Notes under the pieces: model-generated
Seen by the model: the letters and a program-made list of their open reading frames with translations, nothing else
Database searches by the model: none
What the model was told of the DNA's origin: nothing
Part shown: in pieces, positions 29,838 to 40,020 of the stretch
Layout: every line of letters starts with the position of its first letter
Position numbering within the stretch: position 1 is the stretch's first letter
Made by a program: the position numbers and the translations under genes
DNA from: Photobacterium halotolerans DSM 18316
GTDB lineage: Bacteria; Pseudomonadota; Gammaproteobacteria; Enterobacterales; Vibrionaceae
NCBI RefSeq assembly: GCF_000425165.1
Contig: NZ_KE384322.1
Location: 154,011 to 218,010 of the forward strand
Length of the DNA: 64,000 nucleotides
Direction of reading: 5' to 3'

Positions 29838-31177
29838 GCCTGCCCTCCCTGCACCTGATCTTTCAGGCTGTGGGCCAGTTCAGCAAAGGCGTCACCGCGT
29901 GCCATAAAGTTAGGATACTGATCCAGGCTGGCACAGGCCGGCGACAGTAATATCATGTCGCCGGATGTCGCGTCCGACGCTGCCAGCGCCATCGCCTGAT
30001 CTAAGGTTTCCACCACGACCGGGGCGTTTGATAAACCGAGGAACCGGTGACCGTCACGGCCAAAGCAGTACAACTGCACATTGAGGGTCTCCAGCACAGG
30101 CTTGAGTGGCGCAAAGTCCGCCCCCTTGCTGTCGCCGCCCACCAGCAAATGCAGTTTGCCCGGAATGGAAAGGCCACTCAGCGCAGCTAAGGTGCTGGCC
30201 AGGTTGGTGGCTTTCGAGTCATTGACCCAGTCAACACCGTGCGCCTGTACCACACGCTGACAGCGATGCGGCAAACCGCTATAACGGCGCAGTGTCCGGC
30301 AGGCGGCGTCACGGTCAATGCCCGCCGCGTCGGCCAGCGCCAGCGCTGCCAGGCTGTTAGCCACATTATGGCGGCCAACCAGGGCAATGTCGCGGCTTGG
30401 CATCACAGGTACGCCATGCACCGCCAGGTATTCCTCGCCCTGATGCTGAATCAGTCCGTAGTCTTGCTCATCAAAGCCAAAACTGGTTTGCTTGCCAGTC
30501 CAGGTTACATCCGGCAGCGTTGCCGCATCGTCCCGATTGCTAATGGCCAGCCGGGCATGACGGTAAATACGCTGCTTGGCCTGACCATAGTCAGCAAGGC
30601 TGTTATACCTGTCCATATGATCTTCAGACAGATTCAGGTAGGCCGCCGCCGCCAGCTCAAGTGAAGCTGTGGTTTCCAGCTGAAAACTCGACAGTTCCAG
30701 CACATACAGCTCATTGCCCTGCTCCAGCATATCCAGGGCAGCCAGACCGATGTTGCCGCCGACTCCCGCTTTGATGCCCGCTTCAGCGGCCATTTCGCCG
30801 ACCAGACTGGTGACGGTGCTTTTGCCGTTCGAGCCGGTGATCGCCAGCACGGGTTTATCGGCCGCCCGGGCAAATAATTCAATATCACCAATCACAGGAA
30901 TACCGGCCGCAATGGCGGTTTGCAGCTCAGGCGTACTCAGGGCGACACCCGGATTAGCGACGATCAGATCCGCTGCCAGCAGCCAGTCCATTTGCCACTG
31001 ACCGGCACTCAGGCTGACACCGTCTGGCAGTTGATCCTTACCCGGAGGATGGGCCCGGGTATCAATCACCTGAATGGCCGGCGGCGAGCTTTGTCTTAAC
31101 AGATAGTTCACCACCGACAGTCCGGTTACCCCCAGACCCACAACGACAACCTTATCTGCCTGTGCCAAGTGATTCAT
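29831..31177 (-). CDS. murD: UDP-MurNAc-L-alanine--D-glutamate ligase
   Basis: MurD adds D-glutamate to UDP-MurNAc-L-Ala in the cytoplasm. The 448 residues show an N-terminal Rossmann domain ([16 protein letters not shown]), the ATP loop [13 protein letters not shown] near residue 115, and the C-terminal domain with the substrate-binding [18 protein letters not shown]. It starts directly after mraY with no gap and overlaps ftsW. Confidence 0.98.
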   Translation of the reverse strand: MNHLAQADKVVVVGLGVTGLSVVNYLLRQSSPPAIQVIDTRAHPPGKDQLPDGVSLSAGQWQMDWLLAADLIVANPGVALSTPELQTAIAAGIPVIGDIELFARAADKPVLAITGSNGKSTVTSLVGEMAAEAGIKAGVGGNIGLAALDMLEQGNELYVLELSSFQLETTASLELAAAAYLNLSEDHMDRYNSLADYGQAKQRIYRHARLAISNRDDAATLPDVTWTGKQTSFGFDEQDYGLIQHQGEEYLAVHGVPVMPSRDIALVGRHNVANSLAALALADAAGIDRDAACRTLRRYSGLPHRCQRVVQAHGVDWVNDSKATNLASTLAALSGLSIPGKLHLLVGGDSKGADFAPLKPVLETLNVQLYCFGRDGHRFLGLSNAPVVVETLDQAMALAASDATSGDMILLSPACASLDQYPNFMARGDAFAELAHSLKDQVQGGQAC

Positions 31178-32260
31178 TTAGCGCACCTTCAGTGTTGCCA
31201 GCGCAAACAGCACCAGCATCAGAGTGATGATCCAAAAGCGCACTATCACGCGTGGCTCTGGCCAGCCTTTCAGCTCATAGTGGTGATGAATCGGCGCCAT
31301 GCGGAAGATCCGCTGACCTCGCAGCTTGTACGAGCCTACCTGCAGGATCACCGACACGGTTTCCATGACAAAAACGCCGCCCATGATCACCAGCAGCAAT
31401 TCCTGACGCACCAGGACCGCAATCGTCCCCAGAGCGCCGCCCAGCGCCAGCGAGCCGACATCGCCCATGAAGACCTGTGCCGGGTAGGTGTTAAACCACA
31501 AAAAGCCCAGCCCGGCACCGACTATGGCCGCGCACACCACCACCAGTTCACTGGCATTACTGATATAGGGAATATTGAGGTAGCTGGCAAAGTTCACATT
31601 ACCGGTCGCCCAGGCAATAAAGGCCATCCCGGCCGCCACCATCACGGTTGGCATAATGGCCAGACCGTCAAGACCGTCCGTCAGGTTCACTGCATTACTG
31701 GTGCCGACAATGACAAAATAAGTAAGCACTATGTACAGCGCGCCAAGCTGAGGCATGACATCTTTAAAGAAAGGTACCACCAGCTGGGTCGCCGCCGTGT
31801 CTTTGCCGTAGGCATACAGGGCAAAGGCAACCACCAGGGCAATTACCGACTGCCAGAAATATTTCCAGCGGGCGATCAAACCATCGGTATTCTTGCGGAC
31901 CACTTTGCGGTAATCATCAATAAAGCCGACGATACCGTAGCCCAGCATGACCGTCAGTACCGCCCAGACATAAGGGTTGCTGATATCAGACCACAGCAGC
32001 ACCGTGATGGTGATCGCTGCCAGAATCATCACCCCGCCCATAGTCGGCGTGCCGCGTTTGCTGAAATGCGATTCCGGGCCGTCATGACGCACCACCTGGC
32101 CTATCTGCATCATCTGCAAACGGGCGATCAGACGAGGCCCCATCCACAATGAAATAAACAAAGCTGTCAACACGCTTATGATGGCGCGAAACGTCAGGTA
32201 TTCAAACAGACGGAAAAAAGGAAAAGTCGACTCGAGTAAGTCCGCTAACCAAAAAATCAT
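31178..32260 (-). CDS. mraY: Phospho-MurNAc-pentapeptide translocase MraY
   Basis: MraY attaches the UDP-MurNAc-pentapeptide phosphosugar to undecaprenyl phosphate, making lipid I. The 360-residue, ten-segment membrane protein contains the conserved acidic motifs [10 protein letters not shown] and [12 protein letters not shown], and the HHHYELKGW loop near the C terminus. It lies between murF (2 nt) and murD (abutting), in the standard dcw order. Confidence 0.98.
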   Translation of the reverse strand: MIFWLADLLESTFPFFRLFEYLTFRAIISVLTALFISLWMGPRLIARLQMMQIGQVVRHDGPESHFSKRGTPTMGGVMILAAITITVLLWSDISNPYVWAVLTVMLGYGIVGFIDDYRKVVRKNTDGLIARWKYFWQSVIALVVAFALYAYGKDTAATQLVVPFFKDVMPQLGALYIVLTYFVIVGTSNAVNLTDGLDGLAIMPTVMVAAGMAFIAWATGNVNFASYLNIPYISNASELVVVCAAIVGAGLGFLWFNTYPAQVFMGDVGSLALGGALGTIAVLVRQELLLVIMGGVFVMETVSVILQVGSYKLRGQRIFRMAPIHHHYELKGWPEPRVIVRFWIITLMLVLFALATLKVR

Positions 32261-32262
32261 TC

Positions 32263-33693
32263 TTATAAGTCCTGCAGAGCGGCAATAATGTCTTCCATAC
32301 GGGCGCTGCGTGCCCCTTTTGCCAACACTGTTATTTCTTGTTGTTGTTGAGAATCCAGTCCGGATTCATGATGAAATTGCTGCACCTGAGCGATCAACGC
32401 GGCGATCAATGCCGGGTTATCCCTGAAATGCTGTCCCTGGTTCACTTCACTCACGATAGCGCTGGCTTTGCCCACGGTCAGAATACGATCCAGCTGTTTT
32501 TGCCGGGCGTAATCGGCAATCTCGCGATGCATCCGCTCACTTTCCTGCCCCATTTCAGCCATATCGCCAAATACCAGCCAACGTTGTCCGTCAAAATCTG
32601 CCAGCAAATCGATAGCCGCTTTCACTGAGGCCACACTGGCATTGTAGGTATCGTCGATCAGACGCAGCCCCTGTCTGGGTTCAAGCACCAATGCGCGTCC
32701 TTTGACGGCGGCCATCTGCGCCAACCCCGACGCCACTTGCGCCAGCGTGGCTCCCATCGCCATTGTCAGTGCCGCCGCGGCCAGCGCATTGGCCACATTA
32801 TGACGGCCAGCCAGAGGCAAAGTGAGTGAAATATCACCAGCAGGCGTGTGCATTGTAAAACAAGGGCAGCCGTGGCTGTTAACGCTAATCTCGCTGGCTG
32901 AGAACCCTGCGACAGAATTACTGTCATAATCATCAGCAGCTAACGGCACTGGGTCCGCCGCAGTAAAACCCACCAGCTGCTTGTCAGTCAGCACAGGTTG
33001 CCAGCGTTCCAGAGCATGCGAGTCGAGATTGATCACAGCCGTGCCACCGGGAACCAGCCCTTCGAAAATTTCGCCTTTGGCTCTTGCAACACCCTCCAGC
33101 GAGCCGAAACCTTCTAAATGCGCCGCCGCCAGATTATTGACCAGTGCCGCATCGGGTTTCACCAGCGCTGAAGTGTAGGCGATTTCTTTTTCGTGATTGG
33201 CCCCGAGCTCAATCACCGCAAACTCATGTGCCGGTGTCAGCCGCAACAGCGTCAGGGGAACACCGATATCATTGTTAAAATTGCCGGCGGTGGCCAGCAC
33301 ACGGCCGCACAGGGAGAGAATCGCGGCCACCATCTCCTTGACCGTGGTTTTGCCACAGCTTCCGGTCAGTGCCACCGTCTTAAGGCCATGTTCACGCGTC
33401 ATCTTAGCTTTCAGCCAGCTGCCCAGCTGACCCAGCGCCTGACGGGTATCGCTAACCAGCAGTTGTGGTAAAGCCACATCCAGCTCACGGCTCACCAGCA
33501 CGGCGGATGCCCCCTTGGCCTTTGCATCCGCGGCAAAGTCATGGGCATCAAAGCGCTCACCTTTCAGCGCAATAAATAAGGTACCCGGCACTATTGTCCG
33601 GGTATCCGTTGAAACTGCATCGATACTGACATCCTGGCCAATCAAGCGGGCGTTAAGCGCCGCTGCCAGTTCGCTCAGTGTCACCTGAATCAT
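32263..33693 (-). CDS. murF: UDP-MurNAc-tripeptide--D-alanyl-D-alanine ligase
   Basis: MurF adds the D-Ala-D-Ala dipeptide to complete the UDP-MurNAc-pentapeptide. The 476-residue protein has an N-terminal MurF domain, the ATP loop [14 protein letters not shown] (about residues 108-121; the second loop position is Cys) and the C-terminal [16 protein letters not shown]. It abuts murE and lies 2 nt before mraY. The D-Ala-D-Ala ligase that makes its substrate is not in this window. Confidence 0.97.
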   Translation of the reverse strand: MIQVTLSELAAALNARLIGQDVSIDAVSTDTRTIVPGTLFIALKGERFDAHDFAADAKAKGASAVLVSRELDVALPQLLVSDTRQALGQLGSWLKAKMTREHGLKTVALTGSCGKTTVKEMVAAILSLCGRVLATAGNFNNDIGVPLTLLRLTPAHEFAVIELGANHEKEIAYTSALVKPDAALVNNLAAAHLEGFGSLEGVARAKGEIFEGLVPGGTAVINLDSHALERWQPVLTDKQLVGFTAADPVPLAADDYDSNSVAGFSASEISVNSHGCPCFTMHTPAGDISLTLPLAGRHNVANALAAAALTMAMGATLAQVASGLAQMAAVKGRALVLEPRQGLRLIDDTYNASVASVKAAIDLLADFDGQRWLVFGDMAEMGQESERMHREIADYARQKQLDRILTVGKASAIVSEVNQGQHFRDNPALIAALIAQVQQFHHESGLDSQQQQEITVLAKGARSARMEDIIAALQDL

Positions 33694-35208
33694 TTAGTGT
33701 GTCTCCAACAAGGCCTGTACGGTTTCACGATCTGAGTAGTGAATGGTTTTTCCCGCCAGTACCTGATAATCCTCATGGCCTTTACCGGCCACCAGTACAA
33801 TATCCTGTGCCTGCGCCTGACTGAATGCCCGCTGGCAGGCTTCGGCCCGGTCATGAATAACCTGAGCACGTTCCGGCTGCGCCAGTCCGGCCAGCATATC
33901 ATTCACTATCTCCTGAGGTGATTCACTGCGCGGATTATCGTCCGTCAGGATCACATAATCGGCTAACTGCTCGGCCACAGCAGCCATCATAGGCCGCTTA
34001 CCGCGATCACGCTCACCACCACAGCCAACCAGACACCAGAGCTTGCCTTCACAGTGCAGACGTAACGCTGCCAGTGCTTTCTCCAGCGCATCAGGGGTGT
34101 GAGCATAATCAACCACCATCATAGGTTTGTCAGCGGCCTGAAAAACTTCCATCCGACCTATCACCGCCTGCAGGCGGGGAGCCGTAGCCAGCAAGGCACT
34201 CAGGGGGTAACCCAGCGCCAGTAACGTTGCCAGCGACAACAGCAGATTCGAGACATTGAAAGCCCCAACCAGCGGAGCGGTAAACTCGCCTTGCCCCCAG
34301 CTGGAATCAAAAGACACCGTCACCCCCTGGGTGGAATAACTGACAGCCGTCAGCCACAATGTCTTGCCACTGTGCCCGGACAGATGTGACGGTTCGCTCG
34401 CGACCGCAACCGCGTCAGGCAGCTCGTTGAGCCAGCGTCGGCCAACAGCATCATCGGCATTAATGACAGCGACACCTTTACTATGCTCTGTGAACAAACT
34501 TTGCTTGGCTGCCGCATAGCTTGCCATATCACCGTGGTAATCAAGATGATCCCGGCTAAGATTGGTGAAAATACTGGCCGCAAAATGCAGGGCTTTTACC
34601 CGCCCTTGTACCAGACCGTGCGAGGACACTTCCATCGCCGCAAAATCTGCACCCTGACTGACCAGTTCAGCCAGGGTTTTCTGAATATCAATGGCACTGC
34701 CTGTGGTGTTCACGGCCGGCGTCAGCCTGGACAACAGGCCATTGCCCGTGGTGCCCATCACCCCGGCGGTACGGCCGAGCAACCCTGCCCACTGCGCCAG
34801 TAACTGACTGACCGTGGTTTTGCCGTTGGTGCCTGTGACCGCCACCAGCTGCAGCTGCTGATCGGGCTGACCGTAAGCCACTCCGGCCAGGGCTGACAGC
34901 CTGCTCGGTAAATCGCGCACCCTAATCACAGGAATACCGCTGCGATAATGTATCTCGCCATCTGGCTGATTATCTTCGGCCTGCGCCAGCACAGCCGACG
35001 CACCGGCCTGGATCGCCGTATCAATATACTGGCGACCATCGACCGCATGGCCCTTAATGGCGACAAAGGTACTGCCCGGTACCACTGCGCGGCTGTCGAG
35101 GGTCAGATCTCTGACCGGCACTGCAGAGACTGAAGCAGCTAAGACCTCAGGCGCAAACCAGGAGGCTAACAGCTCCCCTAAAGAAATTGAAACATCAGGT
35201 TCCGGCAT
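33694..35208 (-). CDS. murE: UDP-MurNAc-tripeptide synthetase, meso-DAP type
   Basis: MurE adds the third residue of the stem peptide. The 504-residue protein has the ATP loop [18 protein letters not shown] near residue 125 and the motif DDNPRSE near residue 415. DNPR is the known marker of enzymes that use meso-diaminopimelate rather than lysine. Its first 14 bp overlap the end of ftsI, and its stop abuts murF. Confidence 0.98.
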   Translation of the reverse strand: MPEPDVSISLGELLASWFAPEVLAASVSAVPVRDLTLDSRAVVPGSTFVAIKGHAVDGRQYIDTAIQAGASAVLAQAEDNQPDGEIHYRSGIPVIRVRDLPSRLSALAGVAYGQPDQQLQLVAVTGTNGKTTVSQLLAQWAGLLGRTAGVMGTTGNGLLSRLTPAVNTTGSAIDIQKTLAELVSQGADFAAMEVSSHGLVQGRVKALHFAASIFTNLSRDHLDYHGDMASYAAAKQSLFTEHSKGVAVINADDAVGRRWLNELPDAVAVASEPSHLSGHSGKTLWLTAVSYSTQGVTVSFDSSWGQGEFTAPLVGAFNVSNLLLSLATLLALGYPLSALLATAPRLQAVIGRMEVFQAADKPMMVVDYAHTPDALEKALAALRLHCEGKLWCLVGCGGERDRGKRPMMAAVAEQLADYVILTDDNPRSESPQEIVNDMLAGLAQPERAQVIHDRAEACQRAFSQAQAQDIVLVAGKGHEDYQVLAGKTIHYSDRETVQALLETH

Positions 35209-36967
35209 CAGATTTGCCTCTGTTATGGACGATATTCAACTGATCGCCTTTTCCGGCATCAGGTTTGACATTGAGAATTTGCAGGGCACTGCCCATCACT
35301 TCTGCAAAAATCGGTGCGGCGACCTGACCGCCGTAATAAGCGTCGCCCTGGGGCTCATTGATCACCACCACCATAGCGATTCGGGGATCACTGATAGGTG
35401 CCAGTCCTGCGGTCATGGCGACATATTCATCACTGTAACCACCGGCTGCCGCTTTCTTGGCGGTACCGGTTTTGGCTCCCACCCGGTAACCGGGTACGGC
35501 CGCGTGCTTGGCACTGCCGTCAGCATGGGTGACACCTTCGAGCATATTGAGCACTTTGCGGGTATTTTCTGCCGACACCACCTGGCGCCCCGGCACCACA
35601 GCTTCGGTTTTCAGAATCGACAGCGGCCGGTTTATCCCCAGCCCGCCCAAGGTGGCGTAAGCACGCACTAACTGAATGGGGGTAACGGAAATACCGTAAC
35701 CAAAGGCCAGGGTGGCCCGCTCAAAATCCGACCAGCGGCGGCGATCCGGGAACAATCCCTGCGCCTCACCAATCAGGTTAATGCCCGAGGGTTCACCCAA
35801 ACCCACCCCGCTGTACATGCCCAGCACCGCATCAACAGGCATAGACAAAGACAACTTACTGACACCTATATTACTGGACTTTTTCAGGATTCTCGCCAAA
35901 TCAGCCTTGCCGACCTGTGACACATCCCGCACCCGGCTGCCGCCCACCTGCATGATGCCGTTACCGGTATCGATGACTGTGTTTTCATCGGCAACGCCGT
36001 TTTCCAGCGCAGCCAGTACTACAAAAGGTTTGATGGTGGAGCCCGGCTCCATCGCATCTGTGATGGCGCGGTTACGCATGCGGAAACTTTGCAGCTGATC
36101 GCGGTTATTGGGGTTATAGGAAGGCGCGTTAACCATGGCCAGTATCTCGCCGGTCCGCACATCGACCATCACAATAGTCGCCGAAGTGGCGTTGTAATCA
36201 ACCACCGCCTGCTTCACGGCCCGGTAAGCCACGGCCTGCAACCGCTGATCAATACTCAGCGCCAGCGGCTTGCCCGGCTCGCGCTGCTTGAGCGAAATGT
36301 TTTCCACCACCCGGCCGTACCTGTCTTTACGTACTGTGCGTCTGCCCGGCTCGCCGGTCAGCCAGCCGTCATAGGTCCGTTCGACACCTTCCAGTCCGCG
36401 GCCATCAATGCCCGTGACCCCAATCAGGTGAGCGCTCACTTCACCCGCCGGGTAAAAGCGACGCGATTCATCTTTCAGGCCAATACCGGGTAGTTTCAGC
36501 TTACCGACATAGGCCGCCATGGCCGGACTGACCTGACGCTGCAGGTAGATGAATCGGCGGGATTTATTCTCCTCCAGCCGGGCAAGCATGTCCTGACGGT
36601 CCAGCCCCAGCACATCCGCCAGCGCATGCCAGCGCGCCGGCTCTGAAAGGCCGCCATGCTTATAAATATCCACAGGATCAGCCCAGACCGCCTGAACAGG
36701 CACACTGACGGCCAGTTGCTCGTCATTGCGATCGGAAATAATACCCCGCGCTGACGGCATGGCTTTCACACGCAGCGAACGCAGATCCCCTTCCTGGATC
36801 AGCTTGCCGGGTTCCAATACCTGAATATAAGCGGCTCTGGCTATCAGGCCCACTAATGCCAGACCAACAAAGCTACAGATCAGGGCGAAACGCCAGGGAA
36901 TAAACGCAGATGTGGAGGCCGAAGGGCGCGGCGTCTGCGGTTCAGGGGAGGAGGTGGCTTTTTTCAT
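35195..36967 (-). CDS. ftsI: Septal peptidoglycan transpeptidase FtsI (PBP3)
   Basis: FtsI cross-links septal peptidoglycan as the partner of FtsW. The 590-residue protein has one N-terminal membrane anchor (about residues 24-46), a PBP-dimerisation region and a transpeptidase domain. The transpeptidase motifs are STIKPF (active serine near residue 309), SSN and KTGTAKK. It overlaps ftsL at the start and murE at the end. A long Ala/Gly-free C-terminal tail is absent, and the length is typical. Confidence 0.98.
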   Translation of the reverse strand: MKKATSSPEPQTPRPSASTSAFIPWRFALICSFVGLALVGLIARAAYIQVLEPGKLIQEGDLRSLRVKAMPSARGIISDRNDEQLAVSVPVQAVWADPVDIYKHGGLSEPARWHALADVLGLDRQDMLARLEENKSRRFIYLQRQVSPAMAAYVGKLKLPGIGLKDESRRFYPAGEVSAHLIGVTGIDGRGLEGVERTYDGWLTGEPGRRTVRKDRYGRVVENISLKQREPGKPLALSIDQRLQAVAYRAVKQAVVDYNATSATIVMVDVRTGEILAMVNAPSYNPNNRDQLQSFRMRNRAITDAMEPGSTIKPFVVLAALENGVADENTVIDTGNGIMQVGGSRVRDVSQVGKADLARILKKSSNIGVSKLSLSMPVDAVLGMYSGVGLGEPSGINLIGEAQGLFPDRRRWSDFERATLAFGYGISVTPIQLVRAYATLGGLGINRPLSILKTEAVVPGRQVVSAENTRKVLNMLEGVTHADGSAKHAAVPGYRVGAKTGTAKKAAAGGYSDEYVAMTAGLAPISDPRIAMVVVINEPQGDAYYGGQVAAPIFAEVMGSALQILNVKPDAGKGDQLNIVHNRGKSDAGT

Positions 36968-37287
36968 TACTGGACAACAATTTCATTCGCTGCACTAGGA
37001 CGCTTCATATCAAGCTCCTTCTCAGCCTGGGTTTCAATTTGGCTATGCTCAGCCAGCGAGTTTTCTTCCAGCAGCTGATTACGCCATTCGATATCCAGAT
37101 CGTCCCGCTCAATGAGCAGTTGCTCCTGTTGCGCGACCAGTTGGCGCGATTGGTGGGTGATATACACCACCCCCAAGGCAGAAATAAGAACCAGCACCAG
37201 CAGCACCAAAGGCACACGGCCGACGGATAGCAGATCACGGCCGATCTGACGGATCAGGCTGTCTGCGGCTGCTGGCTGGGTACTCAT
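36967..37287 (-). CDS. ftsL: Cell division protein FtsL
   Basis: FtsL is a small bitopic protein that forms a coiled-coil complex with FtsB and FtsQ and activates FtsWI. The 106 residues have a single membrane segment (about residues 22-42) followed by a periplasmic heptad-rich coiled coil ([19 protein letters not shown]). It overlaps rsmH by 4 bp and ftsI by 1 bp. Sequence conservation in this family is low, and position gives the name. Confidence 0.94.
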   Translation of the reverse strand: MSTQPAAADSLIRQIGRDLLSVGRVPLVLLVLVLISALGVVYITHQSRQLVAQQEQLLIERDDLDIEWRNQLLEENSLAEHSQIETQAEKELDMKRPSAANEIVVQ

Positions 37288-38231
37288 AGGCGTTCAGCCA
37301 GACGCAACACCGAACTGCGCGCTCTCGGGTTATGCTGAGTCTCCGCGGCCGTCGGCTTAATGGCTTTACCCACGGCTTTCAGATCGGCACTGCCCAGCGC
37401 TTTGATCTGATCTTCGGTCAGCGGCAAGCCGGCAGGGACGTCAGGTCCTTTGCTCTGCTTACGAATAAAACGCTTCACCATACGATCTTCAAGCGAGTGA
37501 AAACTGATCACAGACAGACGGCCACCGGGGGCCAGCACTTCCAGCGCGCCGTGTAAGGCGGTGTCTATCTCTTCAAGCTCACTGTTGATATAGATGCGTA
37601 TCGCCTGAAAGCTGCGGGTGGCCGGATGTTTATGCTTGTCTCTGAACGGTGAAACGTCAGCAATCAGCTTAGCCAGCTGGGTGGTTCGCTCCAGCGGCAC
37701 ATTGTCCGGGTTGCTGCGGTATTCCACTATGCCGCGGGCAATACGCTTGGCAAAACGCTCTTCGCCAAACTCTTTCAGAACCCAGGCAATATCGTCCGCC
37801 TCGGCGCTGGCCAGCCACTCAGAAGCAGACATACCGGATGTCGGGTCCATGCGCATATCCAGCGGGCCGTCACGCATAAAGCTGAAGCCACGCTCGGCAT
37901 CATCCAGCTGAGGAGAAGAGACCCCCAGATCCAGCAGCACACCGTCGATCTTGCCGGTCAGGCCCAGCTCAGCCATGTACCCGGCCATGCCGGAAAACGG
38001 ACCATGAATAATAGAGAAACGCGGGTCGTTGATCTTAGCGGCTTCTGCAATCGCCTGAGGATCACGGTCAATACCGTACAAACGACCATGTTCGCCAAGG
38101 TGGGAAAGGATCAGACGGCTGTGGCCACCACGGCCAAAGGTACCGTCGATGTAAATACCGTCTGGCTTGATGGCTAAGCCATCGACAGACTCATGGAGCA
38201 GCACGGAAACGTGAGCAAATTGTTCGGACAT
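37284..38231 (-). CDS. rsmH: 16S rRNA (cytosine-1402-N4)-methyltransferase RsmH
   Basis: RsmH (MraW) methylates N4 of C1402 in the ribosomal P site, and its partner enzyme RsmI (2'-O-methylation of the same base) is encoded about 900 bp away in this window. From ATG 38231 the protein has 315 residues, with the SAM-binding [13 protein letters not shown] (about residues 30-45) and [19 protein letters not shown]. The frame extends to 38288, but [14 protein letters not shown] is the family start. It is the first gene of the dcw cluster here, since mraZ is missing. Confidence 0.97.
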   Translation of the reverse strand: MSEQFAHVSVLLHESVDGLAIKPDGIYIDGTFGRGGHSRLILSHLGEHGRLYGIDRDPQAIAEAAKINDPRFSIIHGPFSGMAGYMAELGLTGKIDGVLLDLGVSSPQLDDAERGFSFMRDGPLDMRMDPTSGMSASEWLASAEADDIAWVLKEFGEERFAKRIARGIVEYRSNPDNVPLERTTQLAKLIADVSPFRDKHKHPATRSFQAIRIYINSELEEIDTALHGALEVLAPGGRLSVISFHSLEDRMVKRFIRKQSKGPDVPAGLPLTEDQIKALGSADLKAVGKAIKPTAAETQHNPRARSSVLRLAERL

Positions 38232-38333
38232 AATAATTGATTCAGCTGAATAATAAGCGAACTGAAGACACCGGCCGGATGCCTCCACCAGAGATTACTG
38301 GGTCGTTGGTTTTCCGCTGCTCTGCCTGTTGCG

Positions 38334-38396
38334 CTACAGACAGCAGTGGCAACATACCGAAATCGTCGGATTTCGATGCATGTGCACCTCTTTCAT
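38334..38396 (-). CDS. Putative Cys-rich 20-residue leader peptide before rsmH
   Basis: ATG 38396 opens a 20-codon frame that begins MKEVHMH and ends VCCHCCL before TAG 38334-38336. A weak AGG lies about 5 nt upstream. The Cys/His codons near the stop sit in the 5' arm of a hairpin (CTGCT.GTCTG with CAGGC.AG.AGCAG). This resembles leader-peptide attenuators, but no U-run follows, so any control would not be by simple termination. Chance occurrence cannot be excluded. Confidence 0.3.
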   Translation of the reverse strand: MKEVHMHRNPTISVCCHCCL

Positions 38397-38442
38397 TTAT
38401 ACCTGCCCTTACCGGGCAAGCAACAGGGAAATTGCAATTTTT

Positions 38443-38479
38443 GCCACAAAATCGTCATTTTTTCCCACAAAAAACCAAC
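38443..38479 (-). promoter_or_regulatory. Phased GTGG-like repeats, possible degenerate MraZ boxes
   Basis: On the minus strand GTTGG (38475-38479), GTGGG (38464-38468) and GTGGC (38443-38447) lie about 11 and 20 bp apart, just downstream of the presumed start site. MraZ is known to bind TGGG-type repeats with about 10-bp phasing in this position. Here mraZ itself is absent, so they may be relics. Confidence 0.35.
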
Positions 38480-38483
38480 ACGA

Positions 38484-38513
38484 AGTGTACGAAGGCAGCA
38501 AAAAAGTTGTCAA
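38484..38513 (-). promoter_or_regulatory. Candidate Pmra promoter driving the dcw cluster
   Basis: TTGACA (consensus -35, 38508-38513), an 18-nt spacer and TACACT (38484-38489) point towards rsmH. Transcription would start near 38477, giving a leader of about 245 nt with three small hairpins, and then the rsmH-ftsL-ftsI-mur genes. Confidence 0.75.
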
Positions 38514-38582
38514 GACAGATACTGCGATTCTGACAAACAATTGATGCAGCCGTATTTTCTGATTCCCAGGCCCTGAAACGAT

Positions 38583-38617
38583 AAAAGGTGATGCCCGCAT
38601 ATATTGCGAACACCACC
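38583..38617 (-). terminator. Intrinsic terminator of rnpB
   Basis: A 12-bp stem with wobble pairs (GGTGGTGTTCGC with GCGGGCATCACC) and a 7-nt AT loop is followed by TTTTATC on the minus strand. It lies just beyond the mature 3' end of RNase P RNA. Confidence 0.88.
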
Positions 38618-38627
38618 TTTCCAAAAT

Positions 38628-39009
<382 letters not shown>

Positions 39010-39017
39010 GCGGCGGA

Positions 39018-39045
39018 TTGTATAAAACTCCCGCCCGAGTTACCA
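39018..39045 (-). promoter_or_regulatory. rnpB promoter region
   Basis: A TATACA/ATACAAT -10-like element (around 39018-39024, minus strand) is followed by a very GC-rich discriminator (CCGCCGCC), as at stable-RNA promoters under stringent control. The -35 is weak. Confidence 0.55.
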
Positions 39046-39078
39046 GAGAAAGTTAGACTTCTTCCCTTCAGTGGTGAG

Positions 39079-39101
39079 AAAACGGCCAGCCCTGACCGGC
39101 T
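39079..39101 (-). terminator. Probable rsmI terminator
   Basis: GCCGG and CTGGC arms around TCAGGG are followed by CGTTTTCTC on the minus strand. It is a short stem just past the rsmI stop, before the rnpB promoter. Confidence 0.5.
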
Positions 39102-39107
39102 CTGCGC

Positions 39108-39968
39108 TTATTCCAGATTCTCCAGGCCCCATTTATAGAGCGCATTTTTCTTCACACCGTGAATCTCTGCCGCCATGGCCGCGGCCTTTTTGAGCGGCAA
39201 TTCAGCAACCAGAATCTTTACCGTTCGCAGCGCTTCAGCCGGCAAGGCGTCTTTATCAGCCCTGTGCCCTGCCACCAAGAGCACCATTTCCCCCCGGATA
39301 CGGTTGCTGTCCTCCCCCAGCCAGGAGATCAGCTCACCTAACGGCGCGCCATGAATGGTTTCAAAGGTTTTGGTCAGTTCACGCGCCAGCACCACGTGGC
39401 GATCCGGACCCAGCACGGCCTGCATGTCCGCCAGCGAGTCGAGAATACGGTGCGGGGATTCATAAAATATCAGGGTGCGCGGATCTTCAATCAGCAAACG
39501 GAAGGTGTCCTGACGCCCTTTGCTTTTGGCGGGCAGAAAGCCTTCAAAACTGAAACGGTCCGACGGCAGGCCCGATGCACTCAGCGCGGTGATCACCGCA
39601 CATGCCCCCGGCAGAGGGACAACTTTAACACCCGCCTGACGACAGCGAGTCACCAGATGGTATCCTGGATCGCTGATGAGAGGTGTACCGGCATCAGAGA
39701 CCAGTGCGATACTGCTGCCCTGACGCAATTTTTCAATCAGCACATCCGCTTTCTGCTGTTCATTATGATCATGCAGGGCAAAGGTGCGGGTAGAGATGGC
39801 AAAGTGGGACAGCAGGCGTGAGGTATGGCGTGTGTCCTCAGCAGCAATTAAATCCACCTTGGCCAGAACATCCAGCGCGCGGTGGGTAATGTCTGCTAAA
39901 TTGCCGATCGGGGTCGGAACGATGTACAAAGTTGCGACATCCACCGAGCACGAATTGGTCTCACTCAT
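39108..39968 (-). CDS. rsmI: 16S rRNA (cytidine-1402-2'-O)-methyltransferase RsmI
   Basis: RsmI adds the 2'-O-methyl to C1402 of 16S rRNA, complementing RsmH. The 286-residue protein belongs to the tetrapyrrole-methylase fold family: [18 protein letters not shown] at the N terminus, [14 protein letters not shown] in the middle, and [17 protein letters not shown]. It is divergent from lpoA (52 bp gap), as in E. coli (yraL-lpoA). Confidence 0.97.
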   Translation of the reverse strand: MSETNSCSVDVATLYIVPTPIGNLADITHRALDVLAKVDLIAAEDTRHTSRLLSHFAISTRTFALHDHNEQQKADVLIEKLRQGSSIALVSDAGTPLISDPGYHLVTRCRQAGVKVVPLPGACAVITALSASGLPSDRFSFEGFLPAKSKGRQDTFRLLIEDPRTLIFYESPHRILDSLADMQAVLGPDRHVVLARELTKTFETIHGAPLGELISWLGEDSNRIRGEMVLLVAGHRADKDALPAEALRTVKILVAELPLKKAAAMAAEIHGVKKNALYKWGLENLE

Positions 39969-40020
39969 TTGTCTATGATCTCATCTGCAATTAATATAGA
40001 GAGTAATTTGTCACAGTTGA

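Noticed and set aside
31169-32152. 327-codon plus-strand frame opposite mraY, rich in His and Gln
   Set aside because: The odd His/Gln composition is what the reverse complement of a membrane protein gene gives. There is no independent support.
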